64,000 bases of DNA from CAVTJL01 sp963735065 (GCA_963735065.1 CAVTJL010000001.1:930001-994000); one strand, 5' to 3'; numbered from the stretch's first letter, positions 41,861 to 53,381 are shown. Notes: generated by a model not told the origin, from the letters alone. Numbers and translations are program-made.

Positions 41861-43189
41861 TCAGCTCCGGTAGTTGCGCTTGGCACGCCTCGCCGCGTCG
41901 GCGGCCGCGTCCTTCGGGGACAGCTGGCCCGTACAGGCGTTCGCGAACATGTCGACCACGACGTAGTCGGCGAGGGTGGCCGAGGAGGCGAAGCCCAGAT
42001 CGCCCTGGTAGCCGAACCACAGCATCCGCTCGTCGATGTCCCGGTAGGGGGTCACCTTCGGATCCGCCGTCCAGAAGGGCAGCTTGGCATAGGCCTTGAG
42101 CGAGGGCGCCCAGTAGCCGATGCAGGCCGTCTGCCAGGGACCGTACTGAGCATCCTCGAACATGTAGGTCGAGTAGGCCCGGGCGGCCTCAGGATACTTG
42201 GTATGCTTGAAGATGAAGTTGGTGATGATCGAGGAGGTGTCGGTCGGCCGGCCGATGGGTCCCATCGGCAGATTGGCGTGATAGGTATCCTCGCCGATCG
42301 CGTGCATCGCCTCGTCTTTCGAGTTCAGCGCCACGTAGTAGATCGAGATACCGTTCGGCGTCATGCCGATATCGCCGGCAAGATAGGCCTTGTTGTTCGA
42401 TGGATCGAGCCAGGCCGTCGTGCCGGAGATGAACGTCTGATAGAGCTCCTTGGCGTAGTCGAGGGCCTGGACGGTCTCCTTGCTGTCCAGGATCACCTTG
42501 TTGTCCTTGTCGACGACAGCACCGCCGAAGGCCCAGAGAATCCAATGGAAGTTGTTCGCGTCACCGACGGCGTGACCCAGGGCCATGCCCATCGGATGGT
42601 TGTTCTTCTTCATGGCCTGGGCGAGCTTCAGCATGCCGTCCAGGTCCTTCGGGTACTCCTGGAATCCGGCCTCGTTCATCCACGACTTGCGGTAGACCAT
42701 GCAGGCGCCGCTGCCACCGAACGGCATGCCGATCCAGCGGCCGTTCTCCTTGCGGCCGTAGAGCATCGGGACGTCGTACCAGCCGCCGTACTTCTCGCCG
42801 AGATACTCGGCGATATCGGTGACATCGAGGAGCTTGTCGGGAAACTGGAAAGCATCGTCGAGCCAGCCATAGACGACATCCGGTCCGCTGCCGACATTGG
42901 CGGCGACCGCCGTCTTGGGCCGCAGATCTTCCCAGCTCTCATAGTCCACGATGACCTGGACGCCGGTCTCATCCATAAATTTCTTGGTGTTCTCGTTGAA
43001 GAGCTGCTCGTCGCCGGCAACGAACTTCGAGGGGCGGAGCACCCGAATCGATGCGCCCTTCTCGATCTTGAACTCGGGCGTCTTGACGTCCTTGGTCGGG
43101 ACCTGCGCCAGGGCGGACGCGCTCGTCACCAGCCCGCCTGCCGCGGCAGCGCTTAGTCTGAGCGTGTCTCTGCGGGTTATCAATGTCAC
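41861..43189 (-). CDS. ABC transporter substrate-binding protein, family 1 (sugar type)
   Basis: 442 residues. Starts with GTG after GAGGGAG; the N-terminus TLITRRDTLRLSAAAAGG is a twin-arginine-type signal with cleavage near ALAQ. The mature part shows the extracellular solute-binding family 1 pattern (FNENTKKFMDETGVQVIV, GSGPDVVYGWLDDAF, GGSGACMVYRKSWM). No permease or ATPase gene adjoins it, so it is an orphan that must use a transporter elsewhere. Confidence 0.85.
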   Translation of the reverse strand: MTLITRRDTLRLSAAAAGGLVTSASALAQVPTKDVKTPEFKIEKGASIRVLRPSKFVAGDEQLFNENTKKFMDETGVQVIVDYESWEDLRPKTAVAANVGSGPDVVYGWLDDAFQFPDKLLDVTDIAEYLGEKYGGWYDVPMLYGRKENGRWIGMPFGGSGACMVYRKSWMNEAGFQEYPKDLDGMLKLAQAMKKNNHPMGMALGHAVGDANNFHWILWAFGGAVVDKDNKVILDSKETVQALDYAKELYQTFISGTTAWLDPSNNKAYLAGDIGMTPNGISIYYVALNSKDEAMHAIGEDTYHANLPMGPIGRPTDTSSIITNFIFKHTKYPEAARAYSTYMFEDAQYGPWQTACIGYWAPSLKAYAKLPFWTADPKVTPYRDIDERMLWFGYQGDLGFASSATLADYVVVDMFANACTGQLSPKDAAADAARRAKRNYRS

Positions 43190-43328
43190 TTGTTTGCACT
43201 CCCTCTTCTGATCTCGCGTCCGTCGATCCGGACGGCCGCCTTTTCGGATGCACGCACCCTGCACAAAGGAATGCGATTCGGCAACTGCGGAGGACGAGGC
43301 CGGGATACTGCGCGGTGATATCGGCCGC

Positions 43329-44564
43329 TCAGGCCGGCAGCGGGAAGACAGCCCGGGCGGTGGCGAGGTCGGCTGGGCTCACGATCTGGACATCGCCTTC
43401 GATCGCCTGCGTGGTCACGGCGCGCGCGCCGCTGTTCTGGCCATCAACGAAGCGGGTCAGGCCGTAGGGCATGAAATGGCCTTGCCACTGACTGGCGGCG
43501 AGCGCCTGGGCGATCTGTGCCCGATCGGTGCTGCCCGCATGCTCGAGAGCGTCGGCGAGCAGCAGGACGGCCTCGTAGGTGAGAAACAGCTCGGGCGTGA
43601 AATAAAGGCCCATCCCCTCGACCTTGCCCTTGAGGTCGAGCGCCGCTCTGCTGCGCGGGTTGTAGCAGTTCACGCAGTCCATCAGATCGGCAGCGGCTTC
43701 CGGATATTCCTTGAGGAAGCGGAACCCCGCCCCCCCGCCGTCCAGCACCGAGTAGATGCTCTTGGGGTGCGGCCCGCGCTGCCGCATGGCCCGGATCAAT
43801 GTCGTCGCGGCCTCGTAGCTGTCGACGGGCACGACGATGTCGGGCGACAGGCGCCGCAGATGATCGAGAATGGGCGTGACGTCCCTGATCGGCGTCGTGT
43901 GATGCAAGACGCCCAACGTCTCGAACCCCTTGCCCCGCAGCGCCGGCGACAGGGCGGCCACCGCCCGGGCCGCAAGCGGGCTCTCGTCCTGAAGAATGAG
44001 GACGGTCCGCGCGGGCCGTCCGGCGGCGTCGTTGATCGCCGCGAGATCCGAGACGGCCTGCGTGACGATCGCCCCCTGGCCGGCGATGAAGCGGAACGCG
44101 AGCCCGGGCCCTCGGGCGAGGAGATCGTCGTCCACGGCGACATCGACGATGTGGGGAATGCCGCGGGCGGCTGCAGCGGTGATCGTCGCAGCCGTGACGG
44201 GCGAGGTGCAGCCGGCGATGATGGCCGAGACGCCCTCCTCGTCGGCCCGCGTCACGAGCGTAGCGGCGACCTCCGCGTTGGACTGGCTGTCGGCAAGAAA
44301 GGGCACCAGCTTCATGCCCGCGAGGCTGCGGATGCCACCCATCTGATTGATGGCCGCGATCGCCAGCAGCGCCCCTTCCCGGCACTGGTTGCCGGCGCGT
44401 GCCGCCGCCCCGGTGACGGGATGGATCAGGCCCACCTTGATGGCCGGCGAGTCGGCCCGAAGCGGCCTCGGAAAGCCGAGCGCCAGAGCGGCTGCGCCGG
44501 CAACGCCCCCCGTCAGCAAGCGACGCCGGCTGGGGGCAATGGGTGGGCTCCCTGCTGCCGGCAT
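43329..44564 (-). CDS. ABC transporter substrate-binding protein, branched-chain amino acid type
   Basis: 411 residues. Start at MPAAGSPPIAPSRRRLLTGG (44564), giving a twin-arginine-like signal ending near PLRADS. The mature protein IKVGLIHPVTGAAARAGNQ, AAINQMGGI, IIAGCTSPVTAA is the Leu/Ile/Val-binding (Peripla_BP_6) fold. Cys in AGCTS and CVNCYNP are unusual for the family. It is a second orphan binding protein next to the first, with no permease in sight. Confidence 0.83.
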   Translation of the reverse strand: MPAAGSPPIAPSRRRLLTGGVAGAAALALGFPRPLRADSPAIKVGLIHPVTGAAARAGNQCREGALLAIAAINQMGGIRSLAGMKLVPFLADSQSNAEVAATLVTRADEEGVSAIIAGCTSPVTAATITAAAARGIPHIVDVAVDDDLLARGPGLAFRFIAGQGAIVTQAVSDLAAINDAAGRPARTVLILQDESPLAARAVAALSPALRGKGFETLGVLHHTTPIRDVTPILDHLRRLSPDIVVPVDSYEAATTLIRAMRQRGPHPKSIYSVLDGGGAGFRFLKEYPEAAADLMDCVNCYNPRSRAALDLKGKVEGMGLYFTPELFLTYEAVLLLADALEHAGSTDRAQIAQALAASQWQGHFMPYGLTRFVDGQNSGARAVTTQAIEGDVQIVSPADLATARAVFPLPA

Positions 44565-44625
44565 CTCTACGTCCCTTCGCTCCCGTCGGTCAGCGGGCTC
44601 CCCCGCGCCGTGCCGGGATCCTCGC

Positions 44626-45966
44626 TCATTTTCCGATGCAGAACTGCTTGAACACCTCGTCGAGCACGGCCTCGACATCCACCCGTCCGGTTACACGCCC
44701 CACCGCTCGCGCCGCCACCCGAAGATCCTCGGCCAGGAGGCCGATCTCGGTGCCGGCCGGAGCGTCGAGGCACCGTTCGAGCGCCTGCGCCGCCTCGCCC
44801 AGCGCTGCGCGGTGCCGCTCACGCGCCAGCACCGCGAGGCCACCTGTGTCCATCGCATGCGCGGCCTCCCTGGCCAAGACCTGAAGCAGCCGCTCGATGC
44901 CGGCACCGGTGGCGCAGGAGATCACGATCACGGGACGTCCGACGTCGAGCGCCGGCGGCCGGGCAACAAGGTCCTGCTTGTTCAGAACGACGAGATCGGC
45001 GTCGGCGCCGTAGCGGGCCAGATCGGCCGAGACGTCGGTCAGCGCATCGAGCACGAGAAGCCGGAGGTCGGCGCTTGCCGCCCGCCGCAGCGCCCGGGCC
45101 ACGCCTTCGCGCTCGATCGGGTCCAGGGTCTCGCGCAGGCCCGCCGTGTCGAGGATCGTGAGCGGCCATCCCTCGAGGTCGAGCGCCACCTCGAGCACGT
45201 CTCGGGTCGTCCCGGCGATCGGCGTCACGATCGCCACGTCGCGGCGGGCGAGAAGGTTGACGAGGCTCGACTTGCCGGCATTGGGGGGTCCGAGCACCGC
45301 CACGGTCAGCCCCGCGCGCAGTCGCTCCCCACGGCCGGCGTCGGCCAGGCGCTCGGTCATGGCGAGACGCACGGCCTCGAGTGCCGGGCGCTGCGACGCC
45401 AGAAGATCGTCGCCCACCTCCGCCTCGTCCGCGCCGAAGTCGATCTCGGCCTCGACCAGCGCCAAAGCGCGAAGAAGATCGGCTCGCCAGCCCTCGAGCA
45501 GGCGGCCGAGCTCGCCCTCCATCTGGCGGAGCGCCTGGCGCGCCTGGGCGCGCGTGCTGGCATCGACGAGATCGGCGATGCCCTCGGCCTCGGTGAGGTC
45601 GAGGCGGCCATTCAGGAAAGCGCGGCGCGTGAACTCGCCCGGCTCGGCCGGCCGCAGGCCGCGCAGGCCCGAAAGGGCGGCGCCGAGCGCGGCGAGGACG
45701 GCCATCCCGCCATGGTGATGGATCTCGAGAACGTCCTCGCCGGTGAAGCTCGCCGGCCCGGCAAAGAAGAGGAGCAAGGCGCTGTCGATCGGCTCGCCGC
45801 TCAAGGGGTCGACGAGCCGGCGCAGCGAGGCCCGGCGCTCCGGCGGCGGCTCGCGGCCGGTGAGGGCCCGAGCCACGTCGCGAGCGGCCGGGCCGGAGAT
45901 GCGAAGAACCGACAGACCGGCACGGCCGACGGCGGTGGCCGGCGCCCAGATGGTGGCCGGCGTCAG
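44626..45966 (-). CDS. mnmE: tRNA uridine-5-carboxymethylaminomethyl modification GTPase MnmE
   Basis: About 446 residues. The N-terminal folate-binding domain begins TIWAPATAVGRAGLSVLRISG, GEFTRRAFLNGRLDLTEAEG follows, then the GTPase domain (GPPNAGKSSLVN, GTTRD, DTAGLRE, NKQD) and the invariant C-terminal FCIGK. With MnmG it modifies U34 of certain tRNAs. No ATG, GTG or TTG occurs in frame at the expected start; a CTG at 45966, overlapping the previous gene's TGA, is the best candidate. Longer in-frame starts would lie inside that gene. Confidence 0.93.
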   Translation of the reverse strand: MTPATIWAPATAVGRAGLSVLRISGPAARDVARALTGREPPPERRASLRRLVDPLSGEPIDSALLLFFAGPASFTGEDVLEIHHHGGMAVLAALGAALSGLRGLRPAEPGEFTRRAFLNGRLDLTEAEGIADLVDASTRAQARQALRQMEGELGRLLEGWRADLLRALALVEAEIDFGADEAEVGDDLLASQRPALEAVRLAMTERLADAGRGERLRAGLTVAVLGPPNAGKSSLVNLLARRDVAIVTPIAGTTRDVLEVALDLEGWPLTILDTAGLRETLDPIEREGVARALRRAASADLRLLVLDALTDVSADLARYGADADLVVLNKQDLVARPPALDVGRPVIVISCATGAGIERLLQVLAREAAHAMDTGGLAVLARERHRAALGEAAQALERCLDAPAGTEIGLLAEDLRVAARAVGRVTGRVDVEAVLDEVFKQFCIGK

Positions 45967-46232
45967 TCCTTCTTGTCGGTCTTGGGCCGCCTCTGGGCGC
46001 CCGCGGCCGCAGCCGCCATCTGCGCCCACATGGTCTGCCACTGCTCGACCCCCTTCACCGTGAAGGGCATCCACTGATCCAGCAGCGCCTTGGTGTCGGT
46101 CGTGGCGATGGCCTCGTGGAGACGCTGCTCCATCGCCTCCATCAGCGCCCGTTGCATCGGCGCCACGTCCGGCAGCCCCAGGAAGTGGCGTGCCTCCTCG
46201 GGGGTGCAGTCGATCTCGATGTTGAATTTCAT
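45963..46232 (-). CDS. Small conserved protein, DUF6489-like
   Basis: 89 residues, MKFNIEIDCTPEEARHFLGL then DVAPMQRALMEAMEQRL, MPFTVKGVEQWQTMW. This is a short alphaproteobacterial protein often found next to mnmE or PHA genes, of unknown function. Start ATG at 46232 with AGGGG before it. Its stop overlaps the presumed mnmE start, suggesting coupled translation. Confidence 0.78.
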   Translation of the reverse strand: MKFNIEIDCTPEEARHFLGLPDVAPMQRALMEAMEQRLHEAIATTDTKALLDQWMPFTVKGVEQWQTMWAQMAAAAAGAQRRPKTDKKD

Positions 46233-46305
46233 GAAACCCCTGGCTGGCTGTCTGGCCTCTAGGGCACCACTATAGGTCCAGTCCTGCGCCAAAGGGAGAA
46301 CGCTC

Positions 46306-48333
<2,028 letters not shown>

Positions 48334-48362
48334 GGGCAGGCGCCAAGGGGGAAGGTCGCATC

Positions 48363-49337
48363 ATGAGCAAGCGGATCGTCGCCACCAAGCACGGTGGCCC
48401 GGAGGTTCTTTCGGTCGTCGACGACGAGCCGGCCGCACCCCAGGCGGGCGAGGTGACGCTGCGCCATACGGCGATCGGCCTCAACTTCATCGACACCTAT
48501 CACCGCTCGGGGCTCTACCCGACCAAGCCTCCGTTCACGCCGGGCCTCGAGGCCGCCGGTGTGATCGAGGCGGTGGGCCCGGACGTCACGGATCTCAAGG
48601 TGGGCCAGCGCGTGGCCTACGGCTCGGGTGCCACCGGCGCCTATGCGGAGCGGCGCACCATGTCGGCCGCGACGCTGGTGCCGCTGCCCGACGCCATCTC
48701 GGACGAGGTGGCGGCCGCGATGATGCTCAAGGGCATGACCGCGCAATATCTGCTGCGCCAGACCTATGTCGTGAAGCCCGGCGACACGATCGTGCTGCAC
48801 GCCGCGGCGGGTGGCGTGGGCCTGATCGCCTCGCAGTGGGCCAAGCATCTGGGCGCCACCGTGATCGGCACGGTGGGCAGCAAGGCCAAGGTCGAGCTCG
48901 CCAAGGCGCATGGCTGCGATCACGTCGTCCTCTACAGGGAGGAGGACCTGCCCAAGCGCGTCAAGGAGCTGACCGGCGGCCATGGCGTGCCGGTGGTCTA
49001 TGACGGCATCGGCAAGGACACCTTCCTGGCCTCCCTCGACTGCCTGGCGCCGCGCGGCCTGATGGTGAGCTTCGGCAACGCTTCCGGCCCGGTCGACGCG
49101 TTCAATCTGGGCCTGCTCGCCCAGAAGGGCTCGCTCTATGTGACCCGGCCGACGCTGATGACCTATGCCGCGACGCGGCCACAGCTCCTCGAGTGCGCCA
49201 ACGATCTCTTCGACGTGGTGGCCAAGGGCAAGGTCAAGATCGAGATCCACCAGCGCTTTCCGCTGGCAGAGGCCGAGGCGGCGCACCGGGCGCTCGAGGG
49301 CAGCGCCACCACCGGCTCGACGCTCCTCATCCCGTGA
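48363..49337 (+). CDS. qor: NADPH:quinone oxidoreductase
   Basis: 324 residues of the MDR superfamily: GEVTLRHTAIGLNFIDTYHRSGLY is the Qor signature, the NADPH fold is VLHAAAGGVGLIASQWAK, and FGNASGPVDAFN follows. No zinc ligands. Reduces quinones by one electron. The start ATG follows AAGGGGGAAGG. Its stop overlaps the next gene (GTGA). Confidence 0.92.
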   Translation: MSKRIVATKHGGPEVLSVVDDEPAAPQAGEVTLRHTAIGLNFIDTYHRSGLYPTKPPFTPGLEAAGVIEAVGPDVTDLKVGQRVAYGSGATGAYAERRTMSAATLVPLPDAISDEVAAAMMLKGMTAQYLLRQTYVVKPGDTIVLHAAAGGVGLIASQWAKHLGATVIGTVGSKAKVELAKAHGCDHVVLYREEDLPKRVKELTGGHGVPVVYDGIGKDTFLASLDCLAPRGLMVSFGNASGPVDAFNLGLLAQKGSLYVTRPTLMTYAATRPQLLECANDLFDVVAKGKVKIEIHQRFPLAEAEAAHRALEGSATTGSTLLIP

Positions 49338-50146
49338 GCCGGCCTTTGCTGATCGCCCAGATCAGCGATCTGCACGTCAAGCCGAAGGGCGAGCTTGCCT
49401 ACGGCGTCGTCGACACGCTGGGCATGACCCGGGCTGCGATCGACGCCGTCCTGGCGCTCGACCCGGTGCCCGATGCGGTGCTGGTCTCCGGCGACCTCGC
49501 CTATGACGGGCAGCCGGAGGAGTACGCGGCGGTCGCAGCCGAGCTCGCGCGGCTGCCGATGCCGACGTGGGTCATTCCGGGCAACCACGATCGCCGCGAG
49601 GCCTTCCGGGCGGCGCTGGGGGCCTGGATCCCGGCCGGCCCGGAGGGCCAGCGCATCACCTACGCCGCCGAGGTGGGCGAGCTTCGGGTCCTGGCGCTGG
49701 ACAGCACCATACCCGACGCGCTCGGCGGCAGCCTGGGGGCGGAGCAGCTGGGCTGGCTCGATCATGAGCTGGCCAAGGAGCCGACGCGTCCGGCGCTCGT
49801 CATGCTGCACCATCCGCCCTTCGCCTGCGGCGTCACGCATATGGATCGCATCCGGTGCGAGGATGGCGCGGCCCTGGCCTCGGTGGTCGCCCAGCACGGT
49901 CGGGTCGAGCGTGTGGTCTGCGGGCATGTGCATCGCTCGATGCAGGTGCGCTTCGCCGGCACGTTCGCCAGCACCTGCCCGGGTGCAGCGCATCAGGTCT
50001 CGCTCGACCTGCGGCCAGAGGCGCCGGCGAGCTTCTGCCTCGAGCCGCCCTCGTTCCATCTTCACGCCTGGATCGAGGGCACCGGGCTCGTGACCCATCA
50101 GGTCTTCATCGGGAAGGCGCCCGGGCCCTATCCGTTCAGCGGCTGA
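49334..50146 (+). CDS. Metallophosphoesterase, CpdA-like cyclic-nucleotide phosphodiesterase
   Basis: 270 residues, GTG start overlapping the qor stop. All five metal motifs of the calcineurin-like fold are present: ISDLHVK, SGDLAYDG, GNHDRRE, LHHPPF and CGHVHRS. Sequence layout is that of class III 3',5'-cyclic nucleotide phosphodiesterases (CpdA, Rv0805). It may lower cAMP, but substrate is inferred from family only. Confidence 0.87.
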   Translation: MSRPLLIAQISDLHVKPKGELAYGVVDTLGMTRAAIDAVLALDPVPDAVLVSGDLAYDGQPEEYAAVAAELARLPMPTWVIPGNHDRREAFRAALGAWIPAGPEGQRITYAAEVGELRVLALDSTIPDALGGSLGAEQLGWLDHELAKEPTRPALVMLHHPPFACGVTHMDRIRCEDGAALASVVAQHGRVERVVCGHVHRSMQVRFAGTFASTCPGAAHQVSLDLRPEAPASFCLEPPSFHLHAWIEGTGLVTHQVFIGKAPGPYPFSG

Positions 50147-50158
50147 GGGCGGCAGGTC

Positions 50159-50908
50159 TCAGGTGCGGATGTCGCAGCCGAGGAAGCGTCGTCCCATCCG
50201 TCGGCAGGCCTCGAGCGCGGTGTAGCTGCCGGCGGCGGGATCGACCACGATCTCGCCCGGGTTGGTGAGCGAGCCGATCAGGCGGGCCTGCAGCTCGAGC
50301 GGCTTCGCGTGGGTGAAGCCACCGTCGACGCGCTCGTCCCAGACGTCCCGGATGCCGTGGTCGCGCCACACACCCTTGGCGCGGAGCGGGGCCTTCTGCA
50401 GGACGAGAAGATACTCGCTGGCGCGCCTGGTGCGATAGCCCATGCCCATGCGCAGCTTGTTCCAGGTGATGAGGTCGACCGTGGCGAGCCCGGTGCCGGT
50501 GAGCCAGGGCTGGATACCCATGCAGAGGTGAAACTTGTCGATCCAAAGGAGGAGATGGCCGCTCGGCATCAGGATGCGGTCGATCGCCGCGATGAAGGCG
50601 AGGATCTGGGCTTCCGTCATCTGCGGGAGCGTCGCGCGCTGCTGTTGGCGGGCCCCCTCGTTGCCGTAGCGCTGCCGGTCCAGGACGCCACGGTATTGCG
50701 GATCGAAGATGACGAGCGGGAAGCTTGCCGTCGGCAGGAGGCCGAGCAGCTCGAGGCCGTCCATCGCGTTGGGACCATCGAGCGCCAGGCCCGGCGGCAC
50801 GTCGACGACCGGCTGGGCGAGATCGCGGGTGCTCCCGTAGACGGACGGTCGGCCGGGGTCGACCGGCTCCGTCCCGAGCTGGCGGGAAGGACTAGCGTGC
50901 GGCGGCAT
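50159..50908 (-). CDS. Orphan DNA methyltransferase, beta-group order, atypical motifs
   Basis: 249 residues. The catalytic motif IV reads FDPQY (69-72), where amino-methyltransferases normally have DPPY; the SAM motif near 222 reads VVDPAAGSYTALEA in place of the usual DPFxGSGT. Motif IV precedes motif I, as in the beta group of N4/N6 methylases (CcrM-like order), and NKLRMGMGYRTRRASEYLLV is the usual middle part. No restriction enzyme adjoins. It is convergent with the CpdA-like gene. Whether it is active, and on which site, is unknown. Confidence 0.75.
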   Translation of the reverse strand: MPPHASPSRQLGTEPVDPGRPSVYGSTRDLAQPVVDVPPGLALDGPNAMDGLELLGLLPTASFPLVIFDPQYRGVLDRQRYGNEGARQQQRATLPQMTEAQILAFIAAIDRILMPSGHLLLWIDKFHLCMGIQPWLTGTGLATVDLITWNKLRMGMGYRTRRASEYLLVLQKAPLRAKGVWRDHGIRDVWDERVDGGFTHAKPLELQARLIGSLTNPGEIVVDPAAGSYTALEACRRMGRRFLGCDIRT

Positions 50909-51037
50909 CGGAAGGTGGCGCTCCGGGGACTGGCTCCCGGAAGACCCTGACCGCCAAGGGCGCCAAGGTCAATCCGCTAGCCGCTCACCGGAGCGGACCC
51001 GCGACCAAGGGTCGAGCCTCGAGCCGGGAAGCCCGGC

Positions 51038-52765
51038 TCAGGAGTTCATCGACGACCAGAAGTCCTCGTTGGTCTTGGCGTAGCGCATCTTGTCCAGGAG
51101 GAACTCCATGGCATCCACGGTGCCCATGGGGTTGAGGATGCGCCGGAGCACCCACATCCGGGACAGCGTTGCCCGATCGACCAGCAGCTCCTCCTTCCGG
51201 GTGCCCGACTTGTTGATGTCGATGGCGGGGAAGGTGCGCTTGTCGGCGATGCGGCGGTCGAGAACGATCTCGGCGTTGCCGGTGCCCTTGAACTCCTCGA
51301 AGATCACCTCGTCCATGCGCGAGCCCGTGTCGATCAGCGCGGTCGCGATGATCGTCAGCGAGCCGCCCTGCTCGATGTTGCGGGCGGCACCGAAGAACCG
51401 CTTCGGCCGCTGCAGCGCGTTGGCATCGACGCCGCCGGTCAGGACCTTGCCCGAGGACGGCACGACCGTGTTGTAGGCGCGGGCGAGACGCGTGATCGAA
51501 TCGAGCAGGATCACGACGTCACGGCCGTGCTCGACCAGCCGCTTGGCCTTCTCGATCACCATCTCGGCCACCTGCACATGGCGGGAGGCCGGCTCGTCGA
51601 AGGTCGAGGAGACGACCTCGCCCTTCACCGAGCGCTGCATGTCGGTGACCTCCTCGGGCCGCTCGTCGATGAGCAGCACGATGAGATAGACCTCGGGATG
51701 GCTGGCGACGATCGCGTGCGCGACGTTCTGCATCAGCACCGTCTTGCCGGTGCGGGGCTGCGCCACGATCAGAGCGCGCTGCCCTTTGCCCAAGGGCGCC
51801 ACGATGTCGATGATGCGAGACGAGACGTCCTTCAGCCCCTCCGCCTCGAGCTTGAGCTTCTCGGTCGGAAAGTAGGGCGTCAGATTCTCGAAGTGGACGC
51901 GATGGCGCGCCACCTCGGGGCTGTCGAAGTTGATCGTGTTGGCGCGGAGCAGCGCGAAATAGCGCTCGCCTTCCTTGGGCGCCCGCACCTGACCCTGCAC
52001 CACGTCGCCGGTCCGCAGACCGAAGCGGCGGATCTGCGAGGGGCTCACATAGATGTCGTCGGGCCCGGCCACATAGTTGACATCGGGCGAGCGGAGAAAG
52101 CCGAAGCCGTCCTGGAGGATCTCCAAGACACCCTCGCCATTGATCTGGACATCGGTCTCGGCCAGCCGCTTCAGCGTCGCGAAGACGAGATCCGACTTCT
52201 TGAGGAGGCTTGCCCCCTCGATGCCCATCTCCTCGGCATATTTCAGAAGCTCGGCCGGCGAGCGACGCCTGAACTCCGTGAGGTTCATGGCGGGCAGCGG
52301 CTCCGACGGCACGGAAGGCTGCGCCTGCCTGTAGCCCTCGTCGCGCGATTCGCGCATCTCGTACGAGCGGCGATCCCCGTAACGCCGATCACGCTCGCCG
52401 CCCTGGTAATCCACCTGACGTCGGCCCTGATCGCGCCTCGGGCGATCACGCTGCGTCGGCTGCCGCTCGAACACCTCCTCGACCTCGGCCGGCTGATCCT
52501 CGCCGGGCCCCATGAGACCGAAGATGGCAGCGGCAGCATCGTCGTCGTCCGACGCCTCGCTCGGCGCGGCGCTCTCCTGCTCGGGCGCCGGCTCGGCAGC
52601 CGTCGGGGCCTCCGAGGCCTCGCTGGTCGGCTCGGGCTTCGCCGCAGCGCGCTCGCTTCGGCTTCGGCTTCGGCGACGGCGTGGCGGAGACTTCGTCTCG
52701 CCACCCTCCTCGTTGGCCTGATCCTCGAAGGGCAGCTGGGCTTCTTTCACGTCGGTATCAGACAA
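51038..52765 (-). CDS. rho: Transcription termination factor Rho
   Basis: 575 residues, about 150 longer than E. coli Rho because of an acidic and Arg-rich low-complexity N-terminus (SPPRRRRSRSRSERAAAK, then Glu/Ala runs and RRDQGRRQ) typical of high-GC and alphaproteobacterial Rho. The core is complete: FGFLRSPDVNYVAGPDDIYVS (RNA-binding), QPRTGKTVLMQ (Walker A), LIVLLIDERPEEVTDM, and VILLDSITRLARAYN (Walker B). Confidence 0.97.
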   Translation of the reverse strand: MSDTDVKEAQLPFEDQANEEGGETKSPPRRRRSRSRSERAAAKPEPTSEASEAPTAAEPAPEQESAAPSEASDDDDAAAAIFGLMGPGEDQPAEVEEVFERQPTQRDRPRRDQGRRQVDYQGGERDRRYGDRRSYEMRESRDEGYRQAQPSVPSEPLPAMNLTEFRRRSPAELLKYAEEMGIEGASLLKKSDLVFATLKRLAETDVQINGEGVLEILQDGFGFLRSPDVNYVAGPDDIYVSPSQIRRFGLRTGDVVQGQVRAPKEGERYFALLRANTINFDSPEVARHRVHFENLTPYFPTEKLKLEAEGLKDVSSRIIDIVAPLGKGQRALIVAQPRTGKTVLMQNVAHAIVASHPEVYLIVLLIDERPEEVTDMQRSVKGEVVSSTFDEPASRHVQVAEMVIEKAKRLVEHGRDVVILLDSITRLARAYNTVVPSSGKVLTGGVDANALQRPKRFFGAARNIEQGGSLTIIATALIDTGSRMDEVIFEEFKGTGNAEIVLDRRIADKRTFPAIDINKSGTRKEELLVDRATLSRMWVLRRILNPMGTVDAMEFLLDKMRYAKTNEDFWSSMNS

Positions 52766-52804
52766 GGTCGGTCACCTGTGAGCAGCGTGGGGTGGAGAGC
52801 CCCG

Positions 52805-53224
52805 TCAGAACGGCTTCAGCACGACGAGCAGAACTATTGCGATGAACAGGACGGTCGGGATCTCGTTGAGGATCCTGTACCAACGGGCGCTGTGTGGTCG
52901 GCGGTCCTCGGCTAGGGCGCGCACCTGCCCGGCGAGCACGCCGTGACAGGCCGCCATGCCAAGCACGAGCACGAGCTTGGCGTGGAGCCAGCCGGCCGAC
53001 CACCAGTCGCCCCAGCTGGCGAGCATCAGTCCGGCCACGATCGTCACCACGAGAGCCGGTGTGGCGATCGCCCGAAGCAGCCGGCGCTCCATCACCTTCA
53101 GGAGCTCCGAGGTCTCCGAGCCAACCGCAGCCTCGCTATGATAGACCATCAGCCGTGGGAGATACCACATGCCTGCCATCCAGGCCGCGAAGGCGATGAT
53201 GTGCAGAGCCTTAAGCCAGAGCAT
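52805..53224 (-). CDS. hemJ: Protoporphyrinogen oxidase HemJ
   Basis: 139 residues, four TM segments. The conserved haem-binding His is in LKALHIIAFAAWMAGMWYLPRL, and HAKLVLVLGMAACHG follows; the protein ends LNEIPTVLFIAIVLLVVLKPF. HemJ oxidises protoporphyrinogen IX to protoporphyrin IX in bacteria lacking HemY/HemG. It lies between hemE and rho, as in many alphaproteobacteria. Confidence 0.92.
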   Translation of the reverse strand: MLWLKALHIIAFAAWMAGMWYLPRLMVYHSEAAVGSETSELLKVMERRLLRAIATPALVVTIVAGLMLASWGDWWSAGWLHAKLVLVLGMAACHGVLAGQVRALAEDRRPHSARWYRILNEIPTVLFIAIVLLVVLKPF

Positions 53225-53381
53225 TCCGATGGCCGAAGCGACCCGCCGTCAAGATGCGCGACACCCACAAAGCAGCGTACTCCCGGGTAGCATCCCGGCA
53301 CGGCTCCTTCAAACGTCGCTCATAGGGAGATGGACCTGAGGGCTGGCCTATCGGCGGAGAAATGCCCGCCCGCTACATGGC

